Of a stretch of DNA of 64,000 nt, positions 11,040 through 24,700 are shown in pieces (position 1 is the stretch's first letter; each line of letters opens with the position of its first letter). The DNA lies in the NCBI GenBank assembly GCA_028753945.1, contig JAPNXP010000005.1, positions 1,488,001-1,552,000 of the forward strand, given 5' to 3'. The notes beneath the pieces are model-generated. The model ran no database searches. It saw only the letters and a list, made by a program, of their open reading frames with translations, and was not told the DNA's origin. The stretch comes from Hexactinellida sp. DTS-2022 (lineage: Eukaryota; Porifera; Hexactinellida). The translations under genes and the position numbers were made by a program.

Positions 11040-12158
11040 TATTGGTGTTAAATTATTAATAGATTAATTAAATATTTATACTAATTATCTAAATTTCATT
11101 AATCTCAGAAATGATAGCAGATAGAAACAAACTTTCAATTTATCAATTGGTCCTTATGCCACGTACCACCTACACAACTGGGTCTTGACACCTTGAGGTG
11201 ATGATGACATCGTTAAAAAAATGAGTTTTTACAATTTTGAAAATTCGATATTTAAAATGGGTTAGTTGATGTTGGGTGATGACCCAACACTCACATAAAA
11301 AATGCTGAGTCATCAGCAAAAATATTCTACTCAAACCTGAATATCTCTAAAATGAAGTGAACTAAATGGAAACTTCCACCACTCTAAGGGTCGATGCCTT
11401 CTGTAACACCTTTTTGAAATAATTTAACACCTTCATTGTGATGATGACATGGCGAAAAAAAATATCCTAAATTGCAGCCTGCGCCGACAGCATGTTCCTT
11501 TGGAGGCACTATCAATAAACCACCAACAAAATATAGTGCCACGAAAGGAACATGCGTCGGCACAGGCTGCAATTTGGGATTTTATTATTATTATGTTTAT
11601 TATTATTATTTCTTCGTAGACGGTACCCTGCCCTAAACCTTTATACATTAAGGGGTAACATTTGGCATGTAGGTGCGGAGTGACCGTCTAATTTGCACCT
11701 GGGGTTACGATTTCCGTTCAAAATTTCTTAACACCTATTTAATCTAATTAAACCTCATAACATTAAATAATAAATAGTGAGCTTGATAAAATTTTCATAT
11801 TTGGATAGAGAATTAAATTCTACACCTTTTCACAGTGCACGAATTTTCAAATTGGGCTTAGTTTGTGCCACAATTGAGTTGAAAATTTCTTTTGTTTACT
11901 CACACTTCAATTTCAGTAAAACTGTTAAATCTAATTCTATTGTTTCAACTTGTAATAATTATATTGATTTAACTTGTTAAATCTTACTCTATTGTTTCAA
12001 CTTGAGATAAATATATTGATTCAACTTATAAATTCCAGCTGGCTTATATTTAATTGTAGTATTACTATACAATGGATTAAATAAAATAAAATAATATATG
12101 GAATTTGTTGACTCTACTCAACTCACCGTGGATAACATTGCTAAAATAAATAACTAAA

Positions 12159-13300
12159 AATCCAAAACTGCAGCCTGTGCCGACGCATGTTCCTTTGGTG
12201 GCACTATATCTTGATGGTGGTTTATTGATAGTGCCTCCAAAGGAACATGCTGTCGGCGCAGGCTGCAATTTTGGATTTTTTTTCGACAAGTCATCAACGC
12301 CCAAGGTGTGAAGAAACATTTGTTATTTCGTCCGTGTCGCAAGGAACGGTAGATAAATTTGAAGTTTGTTTCTATCATAAACCATCTTGAGTTTAATGCC
12401 ATTCATTCATTATGTATTGATAATAAGTTATATTATTAGTTATTTATTTTAGCAATGTTATCCATGGTTGGTTGAGTTGAGTCAACAAATTCCTTATATT
12501 ATATTATTTAATTTAATCAATTGTATAGTAATACTATAATTAAATAGAAGCCAGCTGGAATTTATAAGTTAAATCAATATAATTATCGCAAGTTGAATCA
12601 CTAGAGTAGGATTTAACAAGTTAAATCAATATAATTATCACAAGTTGAAACAATAGAATTAGATTTAACACTTTACTGAAATTGAAGTGTAGTAAACAAA
12701 GAAATTTCAACCCCCATTTATGGCAGAAATTGACCCCTTTATTGAAAAATTTCTTCACCCATCAGAAGCAGAATTTTATGGCGAATCCAAATGTGAAATA
12801 AAATTTGGGGGTTTAGTAAAACAATATATGAGTTATGGACCAGACAAAATTTGAAAGGTGTTAAAGATGTGTCAAAAATTTCTTAATCAAAAATCGTAAC
12901 CCCAGGTGCAAATTAGACGGTCCCATCGCACCTACATGCCAAGTTTAAGCCCATCAACTATAAAGCTCTGGCCAGGGCACTGTCTATGGAGAAAAATAGA
13001 AAAAATAAAAAAAATAATAATAATAATAAAAAATCCAAAATTGCAGCCTGTGCCGACGCATGTTCCTTTGGTGGCACTATATCTTGATGGTGGTTTATTG
13101 ATAGTGCCTCCAAAGGAACATGCTGTCGGCGCAGGCTGCAATTTTGGATTTTTTTTCGACAAGTCATCAACGCCCAAGGTGTGAAGAAACATTTGTTATT
13201 TGGTCCGAGTTGCAAGGAACGGTAGATAAATTTGAAGTTTGTTTCTATCATAAACCATCTTGAGTTTAATGCCAATCATTCATTATGTATTGATAATAAT
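12159..13300 (+). repeat. Megarepeat block 2 (plus orientation, short units)
   Basis: It starts at a hairpin module that directly abuts the end of the minus-oriented block. It includes GTAACCCCAGGTGCAAATTA at about 12896 and a second hairpin at 13032-13150. The hairpin-to-hairpin distance is about 0.87 kb, the short unit class. A CCCATCAGA.GCAGAATTTTATGGCGAATCC stretch at about 12757 recurs in several other units. Confidence 0.8.
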
Positions 13301-15060
13301 TTATATTATTAGTTATTAATTTTAGCAATGTTATCCACGGTGATTTGAGTTTAGTCAAGAAATTCCATATATTTTATATTTTATTTAATCCATTGTATAG
13401 TAAATAGAAGCCAGCTGGAATTTATAAGTTGAATCATTTAATTATCGCAAGTTGAAACAATAGTGAAAGATTTAACAAGTTAAATCAATATAATTGCTAC
13501 AAGTTGAAACAATTGAATTAGATTTAACAGTTTTACTGAAATTGAAGTGTGAGTAAACAAAAGAAAATTTCAACTCAATTGTGGCGCAAACTAAGCCCAA
13601 TTTGAAAATTCGTGCACTGTGAAAAGGTGTAGAATTTAATTCTCTATCCAAATATGCAAATTTTATCAAGCTCACTATTTATTATTTAATGTTATGAGGT
13701 TTAATTAGATTAAATAGGTGTTAAGAAATTTTGAACGGAAATCGTAACCCCAGGTGCAAATTATACGGTCACTTAGCACCTACATGCCAAGTTTTAGCCC
13801 TCAATCTATAAAGGTGAGGGCAGGGCACCTGCTACGGAGAAATATAAATAAATAAAAAATCCAAAATTCAGCCTGTGCCGACGCATGTTCCTTTGAAGGG
13901 CAGTATATATTTTTGGTGGTTTATTGATAGTGCCTCCAATGGAACATGCTGTCGGCACAGGCTGCAATTTTGGATTTTTTTTCGCCAAGTCATCATCACT
14001 ATAAAGGAGTTAAATTATTTCAGATAGGTGTTTCAGAAGGCAACGACCCTTAGAGTGGTAGAAGTTTCCATTCAGCTCACTTCATTTTAGAGATATTCAA
14101 GTTTGAGTAGAATATAATTGCTGGTGATTCAGCATTTTTTATGTGAGTGTTTGGTCATCACCCAACATCAACTAACCCATTTTAAATATCGAATTAACAA
14201 AATTGTAAAAGATATTTTTTTGACGATGTCATCATCACCTCAAGGTGTCAAGACCCATTTGTAGAGGTGTTACGTGGCATAAGGATCAATTGATTAATTG
14301 GAAGTTTGTTTCTATCTTGTATAATCTCTGAGATTAATGATATTTAGCTAATTAGTAAAAATATATAATTAATAAATTAATAATTTAACACCATTATTAT
14401 ACATCAAAATAAATTAAGTTCAATTATTTGCAATAATTATGAATTTAAATTGAATTTCACTATAATATTTGAATTCAGCGCACTCGACAACCCCTATAAT
14501 CTATTCGTAACCGTCTCTATATATTAAATACAAACAGAATTAATCATAATTATATATGTCAGTGTATCCATTGTGCAAGAATATTCTAGGAGAAGTAAAT
14601 ATAATCACATAATCTGTCGTTGTTATGGAATGTAAAATCTCGGCTTTCAATTGGAAAATAGAAGCCTACTCGATCTCACAAGTAGAATCAATATAATAAT
14701 AACGAGTTGAAACAATAGAATTAGATTTAACACTTTCAATTGTACTGAAGTGTTAGTAAACAAAGGAAACTTGCAACTGAATTGTGGCACAAACGAAGCC
14801 CAATTTAAAAATTCGGGCACTGTGAAAAGGTGTAGAATTTAATTCTCTATCGAATGCATATAAATTGAATATTCGGGCACCATTTATTGTTCCTTTTTTA
14901 ACATTAAACAGGTGTGAAAATGTGATAAGAATTCGTGACCCCAGGTGCACATCTGTAACCCATGAGACACCTGTCCTTAAAATTTTAGTTCTTAGCAAAT
15001 ATAACTCTGTTCTGTAGAGAGGATACGGAAGGATAATAATAACTAACCAAGGCACTGAGA

Positions 15061-15160
15061 TTAGAACTGGGCCACTATACTATAGTATAGTCGGCACAGT
15101 AATAATAAAGGCAGTGATTCCAATACTGGGCCACTATACTATAGTATAGTCGGCACAGTA
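15061..15160 (+). repeat. Palindrome array B (2 units)
   Basis: Two copies of GGGCCACTATACTATAGTAT-type units, separated by AATAATAAAGGCAGTGATTC. The array is duplicated exactly at 19277-19376 within the second half of the tandem duplication. Confidence 0.85.
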
Positions 15161-15165
15161 AAAAT

Positions 15166-16035
15166 TAGAGCTGTACCGGATTAGAGATTCTCTACTCCGG
15201 CCGGATCCGGATATCCGGTGCTCAATTATCCGGTTATCCGGCCGGATATCCGGCTAAATATGTATTTGACAAATGAAACCATAATATTACATCAATAACA
15301 AGTTCTGATTATTCATAATTAATTTGTACATATACTAAGCTTGTGTTTTTTTAGGGAGGCTTCTAAAATAATTTATGTGATTCCACAATTGATACAGTAT
15401 ATGAATAAACTTTCAATCGCATTCACCTTTGGTAAATAAGATCTTTTCAATAACATATTTATTTTCGATTCCTATATATTATAGCTTGAAAGGTGGCATT
15501 TTTTTATCAATCCCAGCATGAGTGAAATTTGGCATTTTTCTCACTATCTAAGAACGATTCTTTCAGAGCACTCTGTAATGAATGTGATGCCAATACATAT
15601 ATCACGTGGTAAAAATCCTAAACATATAGCACGTCACCACAGTGGAACCACATAAAACATTCACATCCAGAAATTTACAAAGAAAAAACAATAAATGAAA
15701 ATCCTCTTGTATAAATTCACAACAAGGTGATCAAAATACTTTTTTAATCAAATAGTTCTGCTATTACACACTATCTAAAATCTATTCCAAGAATATCTAT
15801 ACAAGAAAACCTATACCAGACATTAGAACGACAGAAAAATGGACAGTTAATGACCCTAGAGCTATGCAAATTCACTCGATATTCGGAGAGATAGTTATTC
15901 TTTAATTCATACACAAATACAATTGGGACCGTTATCCGGCCGGATAGTTGTTCATATCCGGTTCCAACCGGATATCCGGTAATTGGCCAGATACACAGGA
16001 TACCGGATTAGAACCGGATATCCGGTACAGCCCTA
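15166..16035. mobile_element. 870-bp hAT-like element with CCGGATATCC termini
   Basis: The ends are TAGAGCTGTACCGGAT and (reverse complement) TAGGGCTGTACCGGAT. Both subterminal regions carry repeated CCGGATATCCGG-type motifs. The interior is AT-rich without a transposase, so it is non-autonomous. It is copied at 19382-20251 by the tandem duplication, and a partial, diverged copy starts at 6636. The terminus style suggests hAT, but I could not resolve an 8-bp TSD. Confidence 0.7.
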
Positions 16036-17516
16036 ATAAAAATCCAAAATTGCAGACTGTGCTGACGCATGTTCCTTTGGTGGCAATATATTTTGGTGGA
16101 GGCTTATTGATAGTTCCTCCAATGGAACATGCTGTCGGCACAGCTGCAATTTTGGATTTTTTTTTCCGCCATGTCATCATCACTATGAAGGTGTTAAATT
16201 ATTTCAAAAAGGTGTTTCAGAAGGCTTCGACCCTTAGAGTGGTGGAAGTTTCGTTTTAGTTTAATTCATTTCAAAGATATTCAAGTTTGAGTAGAATATA
16301 ATAGCTGATGACTCAGCATTTTTTATGTGAGTGTTGGGTCATCACCCAACATCAACTAACCCATTTTAAATATCGAATTTACAAAATTGTAAAAACTCAT
16401 TTTTTAACGATGTCATCATCACCTCAAGGTGTCAAGACCCAGATGTATAGGTGGCAAGTGCCATAAGGACCAATTGATAAATTGAAAGTTTATTTCTATC
16501 TTCTATGATCTCAGAGATTTATGATATTTAATTAATTAGTATAAATAATTATTTATATTATATATAATTTAGCACCAATTCCAAAGTCAACTTATATTTA
16601 TTAAGTTAAATTATTTTGTCATAAATAATTAATTAATTAATTTGGCTATCAAATTTCTATTCCGCACACTCGATGACCCCTAATAAACAAATTGGAAGCA
16701 TCTTTATAAGTCATATACTGACTGAATTAATTATAATTAATTACGTCATTATGTTTACAGTGGAATAATATTATGCAGAAATAAATATAATCACATAATC
16801 TGTCGTTGTTATGAAATATATCATCTTTTTTCAATTGGAAAATAGAAGCCTACTCGATCTCACAAGTTGAATCAATATAATAATAACGAGTTGAAACAAT
16901 AGAATTAGATTTAACACTTTCAATTGAACTGAAGTGTTAGTAAACGAAGGAAACTTGCAACTCAATTGTGGCACAAACTAAGTACAATTTGAAAATTCGT
17001 GCACAGTGAAAAGGTGTAGAATTTAATTCTCTATCGAATGAAAATAAATTTAATTCTCGGGTACTATTTATTGTTCCTGTTTCAATATTAAACAGGTGCA
17101 AAAATGTGAACTAAAAAATGTAATAAAAAATCGTGACCCCAGGTGCACATCTGTAACCCATGAGACACATATCCTGAATTTTCAGTTCTTAGTTACTAAA
17201 ACTCTGTTCTGTGGAGGATCTACGGACCAATAATAATAATAATAAAAATCCAAAATTGCAGTCTGTGCCGACCCATATTCCTTTGGTGGCACTATATTTT
17301 GTTGGTTGTTTATTGATAGTGCCTCCAAAGGAACATGCAGTCGGCACAGACTGCAATTTTGGATTTTTTTTTGCCCAGTCATCAACGCCCCAAAGTGTCA
17401 AGAACCATTTGTTAATTGGTCCGAGTCACAAGGAACGGTTGATAAATTTGAAGTTTGTTTCTATCATAAACCATCTTGAGTTTAATGCCATTAATTCATT
17501 ATGTATTGATAATAAA

Positions 17517-20500
17517 TTATATTATTAGTTATTAATTTTAGCAATGTTATCCACGGTGATTTGAGTTTAGTCAAGAAATTCCATATATTTTATATTTTAT
17601 TTAATCCATTGTATAGTAAATAGAAGCCAGCTGGAATTTATAAGTTGAATCATTTAATTATCGCAAGTTGAAACAATAGTGAAAGATTTAACAAGTTAAA
17701 TCAATATAATTGCTACAAGTTGAAACAATAGAATTAGATTTAACAGTTTTACTGAAATTGAAGTGTGAGTAAACAAAAGAAAATTTCAACTCAATTGTGG
17801 CGCAAACTAAGCCCAATTTGAAAATTCGTGCACTGTGAAAAGGTGTAGAATTTAATTCTCTATCCAAATATGCAAATTTTATCAAGCTCACTATTTATTA
17901 TTTAATGTTATGAGGTTTAATTAGATTAAATAGGTGTTAAGAAATTTTGAACGGAAATCGTAACCCCAGGTGCAAATTATACGGTCACTTAGCACCTACA
18001 TGCCAAGTTTTAGCCCTCAATCTATAAAGGTGAGGGCAGGGCACCTGCTACGGAGAAATATAAATAAATAAAAAATCCAAAATTCAGCCTGTGCCGACGC
18101 ATGTTCCTTTGAAGGGCAGTATATATTTTTGGTGGTTTATTGATAGTGCCTCCAATGGAACATGCTGTCGGCACAGGCTGCAATTTTGGATTTTTTTTCG
18201 CCAAGTCATCATCACTATAAAGGAGTTAAATTATTTCAGATAGGTGTTTCAGAAGGCAACGACCCTTAGAGTGGTAGAAGTTTCCATTCAGCTCACTTCA
18301 TTTTAGAGATATTCAAGTTTGAGTAGAATATAATTGCTGGTGATTCAGCATTTTTTATGTGAGTGTTTGGTCATCACCCAACATCAACTAACCCATTTTA
18401 AATATCGAATTAACAAAATTGTAAAAGATATTTTTTTGACGATGTCATCATCACCTCAAGGTGTCAAGACCCATTTGTAGAGGTGTTACGTGGCATAAGG
18501 ATCAATTGATTAATTGGAAGTTTGTTTCTATCTTGTATAATCTCTGAGATTAATGATATTTAGCTAATTAGTAAAAATATATAATTAATAAATTAATAAT
18601 TTAACACCATTATTATACATCAAAATAAATTAAGTTCAATTATTTGCAATAATTATGAATTTAAATTGAATTTCACTATAATATTTGAATTCAGCGCACT
18701 CGACAACCCCTATAATCTATTCGTAACCGTCTCTATATATTAAATACAAACAGAATTAATCATAATTATATATGTCAGTGTATCCATTGTGCAAGAATAT
18801 TCTAGGAGAAGTAAATATAATCACATAATCTGTCGTTGTTATGGAATGTAAAATCTCGGCTTTCAATTGGAAAATAGAAGCCTACTCGATCTCACAAGTA
18901 GAATCAATATAATAATAACGAGTTGAAACAATAGAATTAGATTTAACACTTTCAATTGTACTGAAGTGTTAGTAAACAAAGGAAACTTGCAACTGAATTG
19001 TGGCACAAACGAAGCCCAATTTAAAAATTCGGGCACTGTGAAAAGGTGTAGAATTTAATTCTCTATCGAATGCATATAAATTGAATATTCGGGCACCATT
19101 TATTGTTCCTTTTTTAACATTAAACAGGTGTGAAAATGTGATAAGAATTCGTGACCCCAGGTGCACATCTGTAACCCATGAGACACCTGTCCTTAAAATT
19201 TTAGTTCTTAGCAAATATAACTCTGTTCTGTAGAGAGGATACGGAAGGATAATAATAACTAACCAAGGCACTGAGATTAGAACTGGGCCACTATACTATA
19301 GTATAGTCGGCACAGTAATAATAAAGGCAGTGATTCCAATACTGGGCCACTATACTATAGTATAGTCGGCACAGTAAAAATTAGAGCTGTACCGGATTAG
19401 AGATTCTCTACTCCGGCCGGATCCGGATATCCGGTGCTCAATTATCCGGTTATCCGGCCGGATATCCGGCTAAATATGTATTTGACAAATGAAACCATAA
19501 TATTACATCAATAACAAGTTCTGATTATTCATAATTAATTTGTACATATACTAAGCTTGTGTTTTTTTAGGGAGGCTTCTAAAATAATTTATGTGATTCC
19601 ACAATTGATACAGTATATGAATAAACTTTCAATCGCATTCACCTTTGGTAAATAAGATCTTTTCAATAACATATTTATTTTCGATTCCTATATATTATAG
19701 CTTGAAAGGTGGCATTTTTTTATCAATCCCAGCATGAGTGAAATTTGGCATTTTTCTCACTATCTAAGAACGATTCTTTCAGAGCACTCTGTAATGAATG
19801 TGATGCCAATACATATATCACGTGGTAAAAATCCTAAACATATAGCACGTCACCACAGTGGAACCACATAAAACATTCACATCCAGAAATTTACAAAGAA
19901 AAAACAATAAATGAAAATCCTCTTGTATAAATTCACAACAAGGTGATCAAAATACTTTTTTAATCAAATAGTTCTGCTATTACACACTATCTAAAATCTA
20001 TTCCAAGAATATCTATACAAGAAAACCTATACCAGACATTAGAACGACAGAAAAATGGACAGTTAATGACCCTAGAGCTATGCAAATTCACTCGATATTC
20101 GGAGAGATAGTTATTCTTTAATTCATACACAAATACAATTGGGACCGTTATCCGGCCGGATAGTTGTTCATATCCGGTTCCAACCGGATATCCGGTAATT
20201 GGCCAGATACACAGGATACCGGATTAGAACCGGATATCCGGTACAGCCCTAATAAAAATCCAAAATTGCAGACTGTGCTGACGCATGTTCCTTTGGTGGC
20301 AATATATTTTGGTGGAGGCTTATTGATAGTTCCTCCAATGGAACATGCTGTCGGCACAGCTGCAATTTTGGATTTTTTTTTCCGCCATGTCATCATCACT
20401 ATGAAGGTGTTAAATTATTTCAAAAAGGTGTTTCAGAAGGCTTCGACCCTTAGAGTGGTGGAAGTTTCGTTTTAGTTTAATTCATTTCAAAGATATTCAA

Positions 20501-21733
20501 GTTTGAGTAGAATATAATAGCTGATGACTCAGCATTTTTTATGTGAGTGTTGGGTCATCACCCAACATCAACTAACCCATTTTAAATATCGAATTTACAA
20601 AATTGTAAAAACTCATTTTTTTAACGATGTCATCATCACCTCAAGGTGTCAAGACCCAGATGTATAGGTGGCAAGTGCCATAAGGACCAATTGATAAATT
20701 GAAAGTTTATTTCTATCTTCTATGATCTCAGAGATTTATGATATTTAATTAATTAGTATAAATAATTATTTATATTATATATAATTTAGCACCAATTCCA
20801 AAGTCAACTTATATTTATTAAGTTAAATTATTTTGTCATAAATAATTAATTAATTAATTTGGCTATCAAATTTCTATTCCGCACACTCGATGACCCCTAA
20901 TAAACAAATTGGAAGCATCTTTATAAGTCATATACTGACTGAATTAATTATAATTAATTACGTCATTATGTTTACAGTGGAATAATATTATGCAGAAATA
21001 AATATAATCACATAATCTGTCGTTGTTATGAAATATATCATCTTTTTTCAATTGGAAAATAGAAGCCTACTCGATCTCACAAGTTGAATCAATATAATAA
21101 TAACGAGTTGAAACAATAGAATTAGATTTAACACTTTCAATTGAACTGAAGTGTTAGTAAACGAAGGAAACTTGCAACTCAATTGTGGCACAAACTAAGT
21201 ACAATTTGAAAATTCGTGCACAGTGAAAAGGTGTAGAATTTAATTCTCTATCGAATGAAAATAAATTTAATTCTCGGGTACTATTTATTGTTCCTGTTTC
21301 AATATTAAACAGGTGCAAAAATGTGAACTAAAAAATGTAATAAAAAATCGTGACCCCAGGTGCACATCTGTAACCCATGAGACACATATCCTGAATTTTC
21401 AGTTCTTAGTTACTAAAACTCTGTTCTGTGGAGGATCTACGGACCAATAATAATAATAATAAAAATCCAAAATTGCAGTCTGTGCCGACCCATATTCCTT
21501 TGGTGGCACTATATTTTGTTGGTTGTTTATTGATAGTGCCTCCAAAGGAACATGCAGTCGGCACAGACTGCAATTTTGGATTTTTTTTTGCCCAGTCATC
21601 AACGCCCCAAAGTGTCAAGAACCATTTGTTAATTGGTCCGAGTCACAAGGAACGGTTGATAAATTTGAAGTTTGTTTCTATCATAAACCATCTTGAGTTT
21701 AATGCCATTAATTCATTATGTATTGATAATAAA
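17517..21733 (+). repeat. 4,216-bp tandem duplication, copy 2
   Basis: Near-perfect second copy of 13301-17516 (one base longer). It contains the same hAT-like element (19382-20251), the same palindrome pair (19277-19376) and the same hairpins (18074, 20257, 21464). After about 21750 the sequence diverges from the start of copy 2, as expected at the end of a duplication. Confidence 0.92.
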
Positions 21734-24700
21734 TTATATTATTAGTTATTTATTTTAGCAATGTTATCCACGGTGAGTGAGTTAAGTCAATAAATTCCTT
21801 ATATACTATATAGTTATATTTATTTAATCCATTGTATAGTAATACTACAATTAAATGGAAGCCAGCTGCAATTTCTAAGTTAAATCAATATAATTATCGC
21901 GAGTTGAATCAATAGAGTAAGATTTAACAAGTTAAATCAATATTATTATTACAAGTTGAAACAATAGAATTAGATTCAATATAATTATTACAAGTTGAAA
22001 CAATAGAATTAGATTTAACAGTATTACTGAATCTGAAGTGTGAGGAAACACAGGAGAATGGTACCCCAATTATGGCACAAACCTAGTCCAAATTGAACAT
22101 TTGTGATTTGCCAAAAGGTGTAGAATTTAATTCTCTATCCGTACATGTAAAATTTATCAAGCTCAATATTAATTATTTAAAGTTATGAGTCATAATTAGT
22201 TTAAATAGGTGTTAAAATTATTTGATCAAAATTCGTAACCCCAGGTGCAAATTAGACGGTCAATCCGCACCTACATCCCAAGTTTCAGCACTCAATGTAT
22301 AAAGGTGTGCCCAGGGCACCGTCTACGGAGAAAGAATAAAAATCCAAAATTGCAGCTGTGCCGACGCATGTTCCTTTGGTGGCACTATATCTTGTTGGTG
22401 GTTCATTGAAAGTGCCTCCAAAGGAACATGCTGTCAGCACATCTGCAATTTTGGATTTTTTTCGCGTTGTCATCAACGCCTCAAGGTGTCATGATCCATT
22501 TGTTAATTGATCCGAGCCACAAGGAACGGTTGATAAATTTGAAGTTTGTTTCTATCACAAATCATCTTGAGTTTAATGTCATTCATTCATTTTGTATTGA
22601 TAGTAAATTATATTATTAGTCATTTATTTTAGCAATGTTATCCACGGTGATTTGAGTAAAGTCAATAAATTCCTTATATTATTAGATTTTATTAAATCCA
22701 TTGTATAGTAATACTAGAATTAAATAGAAGCCAGCTGGAATTTATAAGTTGAATCAATTTAATTATCGCAAGTTGAAACAATAGTGAAAGATTTAACAAG
22801 TTAAATCAATATAAATATTACAAGTTGAAACAATGGATTAGATTTCACAGTTTTATTGAAATTGAAGTGTTGAGTAAAAAAGGAATTTCAACCCCCATTT
22901 ATGTTCGAAATTAAACCAATTTTAACAAATTTTCTTCACCCATCAGACGCAGAATTTTAAGATGAATCCAAATATGAAATAAAAATTTGGGGTTTATTAA
23001 AACATATTTTGAGTTATGGACCAGACAAATTTTGAAAGGTGTTAAAGATGTGTCTAAAATTTGTTAATCAAAAATCGTAACCCCAGGTGCAAATTAGACG
23101 GTGACTTCGAAACTACATGCCAAATTTCAGCCCATAATGTAAACAGGTGTGGCCAGGGCACCTGCTACGGAGAAATAAAAAAAAATCCAAAATTGCAGCT
23201 GTGCCGACGCATGTTCCTTTGGTGGCACTATATTTTGGTGGTGATTTATTGAAAGTGCCTCCAAAAGAACATGCTGTCGGCACAAGCTGAAATTTTGGAT
23301 TTTTTTTCGCCTAGTCATCATCACTATGAAGGTGTTAAATTATTTCAGAAAGGTGTTTCAGTAGGCAACGACCCTTAGAGTGGTGCAAGTATCCATTTAG
23401 CTCACTTCATTTGAGAGATATTCAGGTTTCAGTAGAATATAATCTGTGATGACTCAGCATTTTTTATGTGAGTGTTGGGTCTTCACCCAACTTCAAATAA
23501 CCCATTTTAAATATCGAATTCACAAAATTGTAAAATACTTTTTTTTGACGATGTCATCATCACCTCAAGGTGTCAAGACCCACTTGTATAGGTGGTACCT
23601 GGCATAAGGACCAATTGATAAATTGAAAGTTTATTTCTATCTTGCATCATCTCTGAGATTAATGAAATTTAGCTAATTAGTATAAATATTTAATTAATAT
23701 ATTAATAATTTAACATCATTATTATGTACAGCAAAATAAATAAAGTACAATTATTTGCATTTATTATTAATTTAAATCGAATTTCACTATCATATTTGAA
23801 TTCAGCGCACTCGATAACCCCAATAATCCAATTGGAACCGTCTATAAGTTAAATACAAAAGGAATTAATTATAATAAATTACGTCAGTATTAATTGTGCA
23901 AGAATATTCTCGCGAAATAAATATAATCACTTTATCTGTCGTTGTTGTGGAAGGTAAAATGTTAACGGTTCTATCATAAACCATCTTTAGTTTAATGCCA
24001 TTCATTACTTATTTATAATAAATTAAATTATTAGTTATTTATTTTAGCAATGTTATCCACGGTGAGTTGAGTAAAGTCAACAAATTCCTTATATAAATTA
24101 ATTTAATTTAATCCATTGTATAGTAATGCTAGAATTAAATAGAAGCCAGCTGGAATTTATAAGTTAAATCAATATAATTATCGCAAGTTGAATCACTAGA
24201 GTAGGATTTAACAAGTTAAATCAATATAATTATCGCAAGTTGAATCACTAGAGTAGGATTTAACAAGTTAAATCAATATAATTATTACAAGTTGAAACAA
24301 TAGAATTAGATTTAACACTTTACTGAAATTGAAGTGTCAGTAAACAAAGAAATTCAACCCCCATTTATGGCAGAAATTGACCCCTTTATTGGAAAATTTA
24401 TTCTCCCATCAGACGCAGAATTTTATGGCGAATCCAAATATGAAATAAAATTTGGGGGTTTAGTAAAACATATTTTGAGTTATGGACCAGACAAATTTTT
24501 AAAGGTGTTAAAGATGTGTCAAAAATTTGTTAATGAAAAATCGTAACCCCAGATGCAAATTAGACGGTCCCATCGCACCTACATGCCAAGTTTCAGCCAA
24601 TCAACAATTAAGCTCTGGCCAGGGCACCGTCTACGGAGAAAAAAAAAAATCCAAAATTGCAGCCTGTGCCGACGCATGTTCCTTTGGTGGCACTATATTT

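Larger units (their letters stand above)
8306..12158 (-). repeat. Megarepeat block 1 (minus orientation)
   Basis: Units run in reverse complement. Landmarks include CACCTGGGGTTACGAT at about 8385, 9385 and 11700 and CCGTGGATAACATTGCTAAA at about 8985 and 9825. Hairpin modules lie at 9173-9291, 10015-10131 and 11461-11581. Two MITEs are inserted (10451-10635, 10856-11039). No ORF survives comparison between copies. The block ends where the unit runs straight into the hairpin at 12159, after which orientation flips. Confidence 0.8.
13301..17516 (+). repeat. 4,216-bp tandem duplication, copy 1
   Basis: Every base I compared is repeated 4,216-4,217 bp downstream. Differences noticed are one substitution (T at 13514, A at 17730) and one extra T in the poly-T near 20620 relative to 16405. 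The copy contains two megarepeat hairpins of its own (13858, 16041) and most of a third (17247), two ~58-bp palindromic repeats (15061-15160) and a hAT-like element (15166-16035). The edges lie in the recurrent motif TTATATTATTAGTTATT, as expected for unequal exchange between megarepeat units. Confidence 0.92.
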
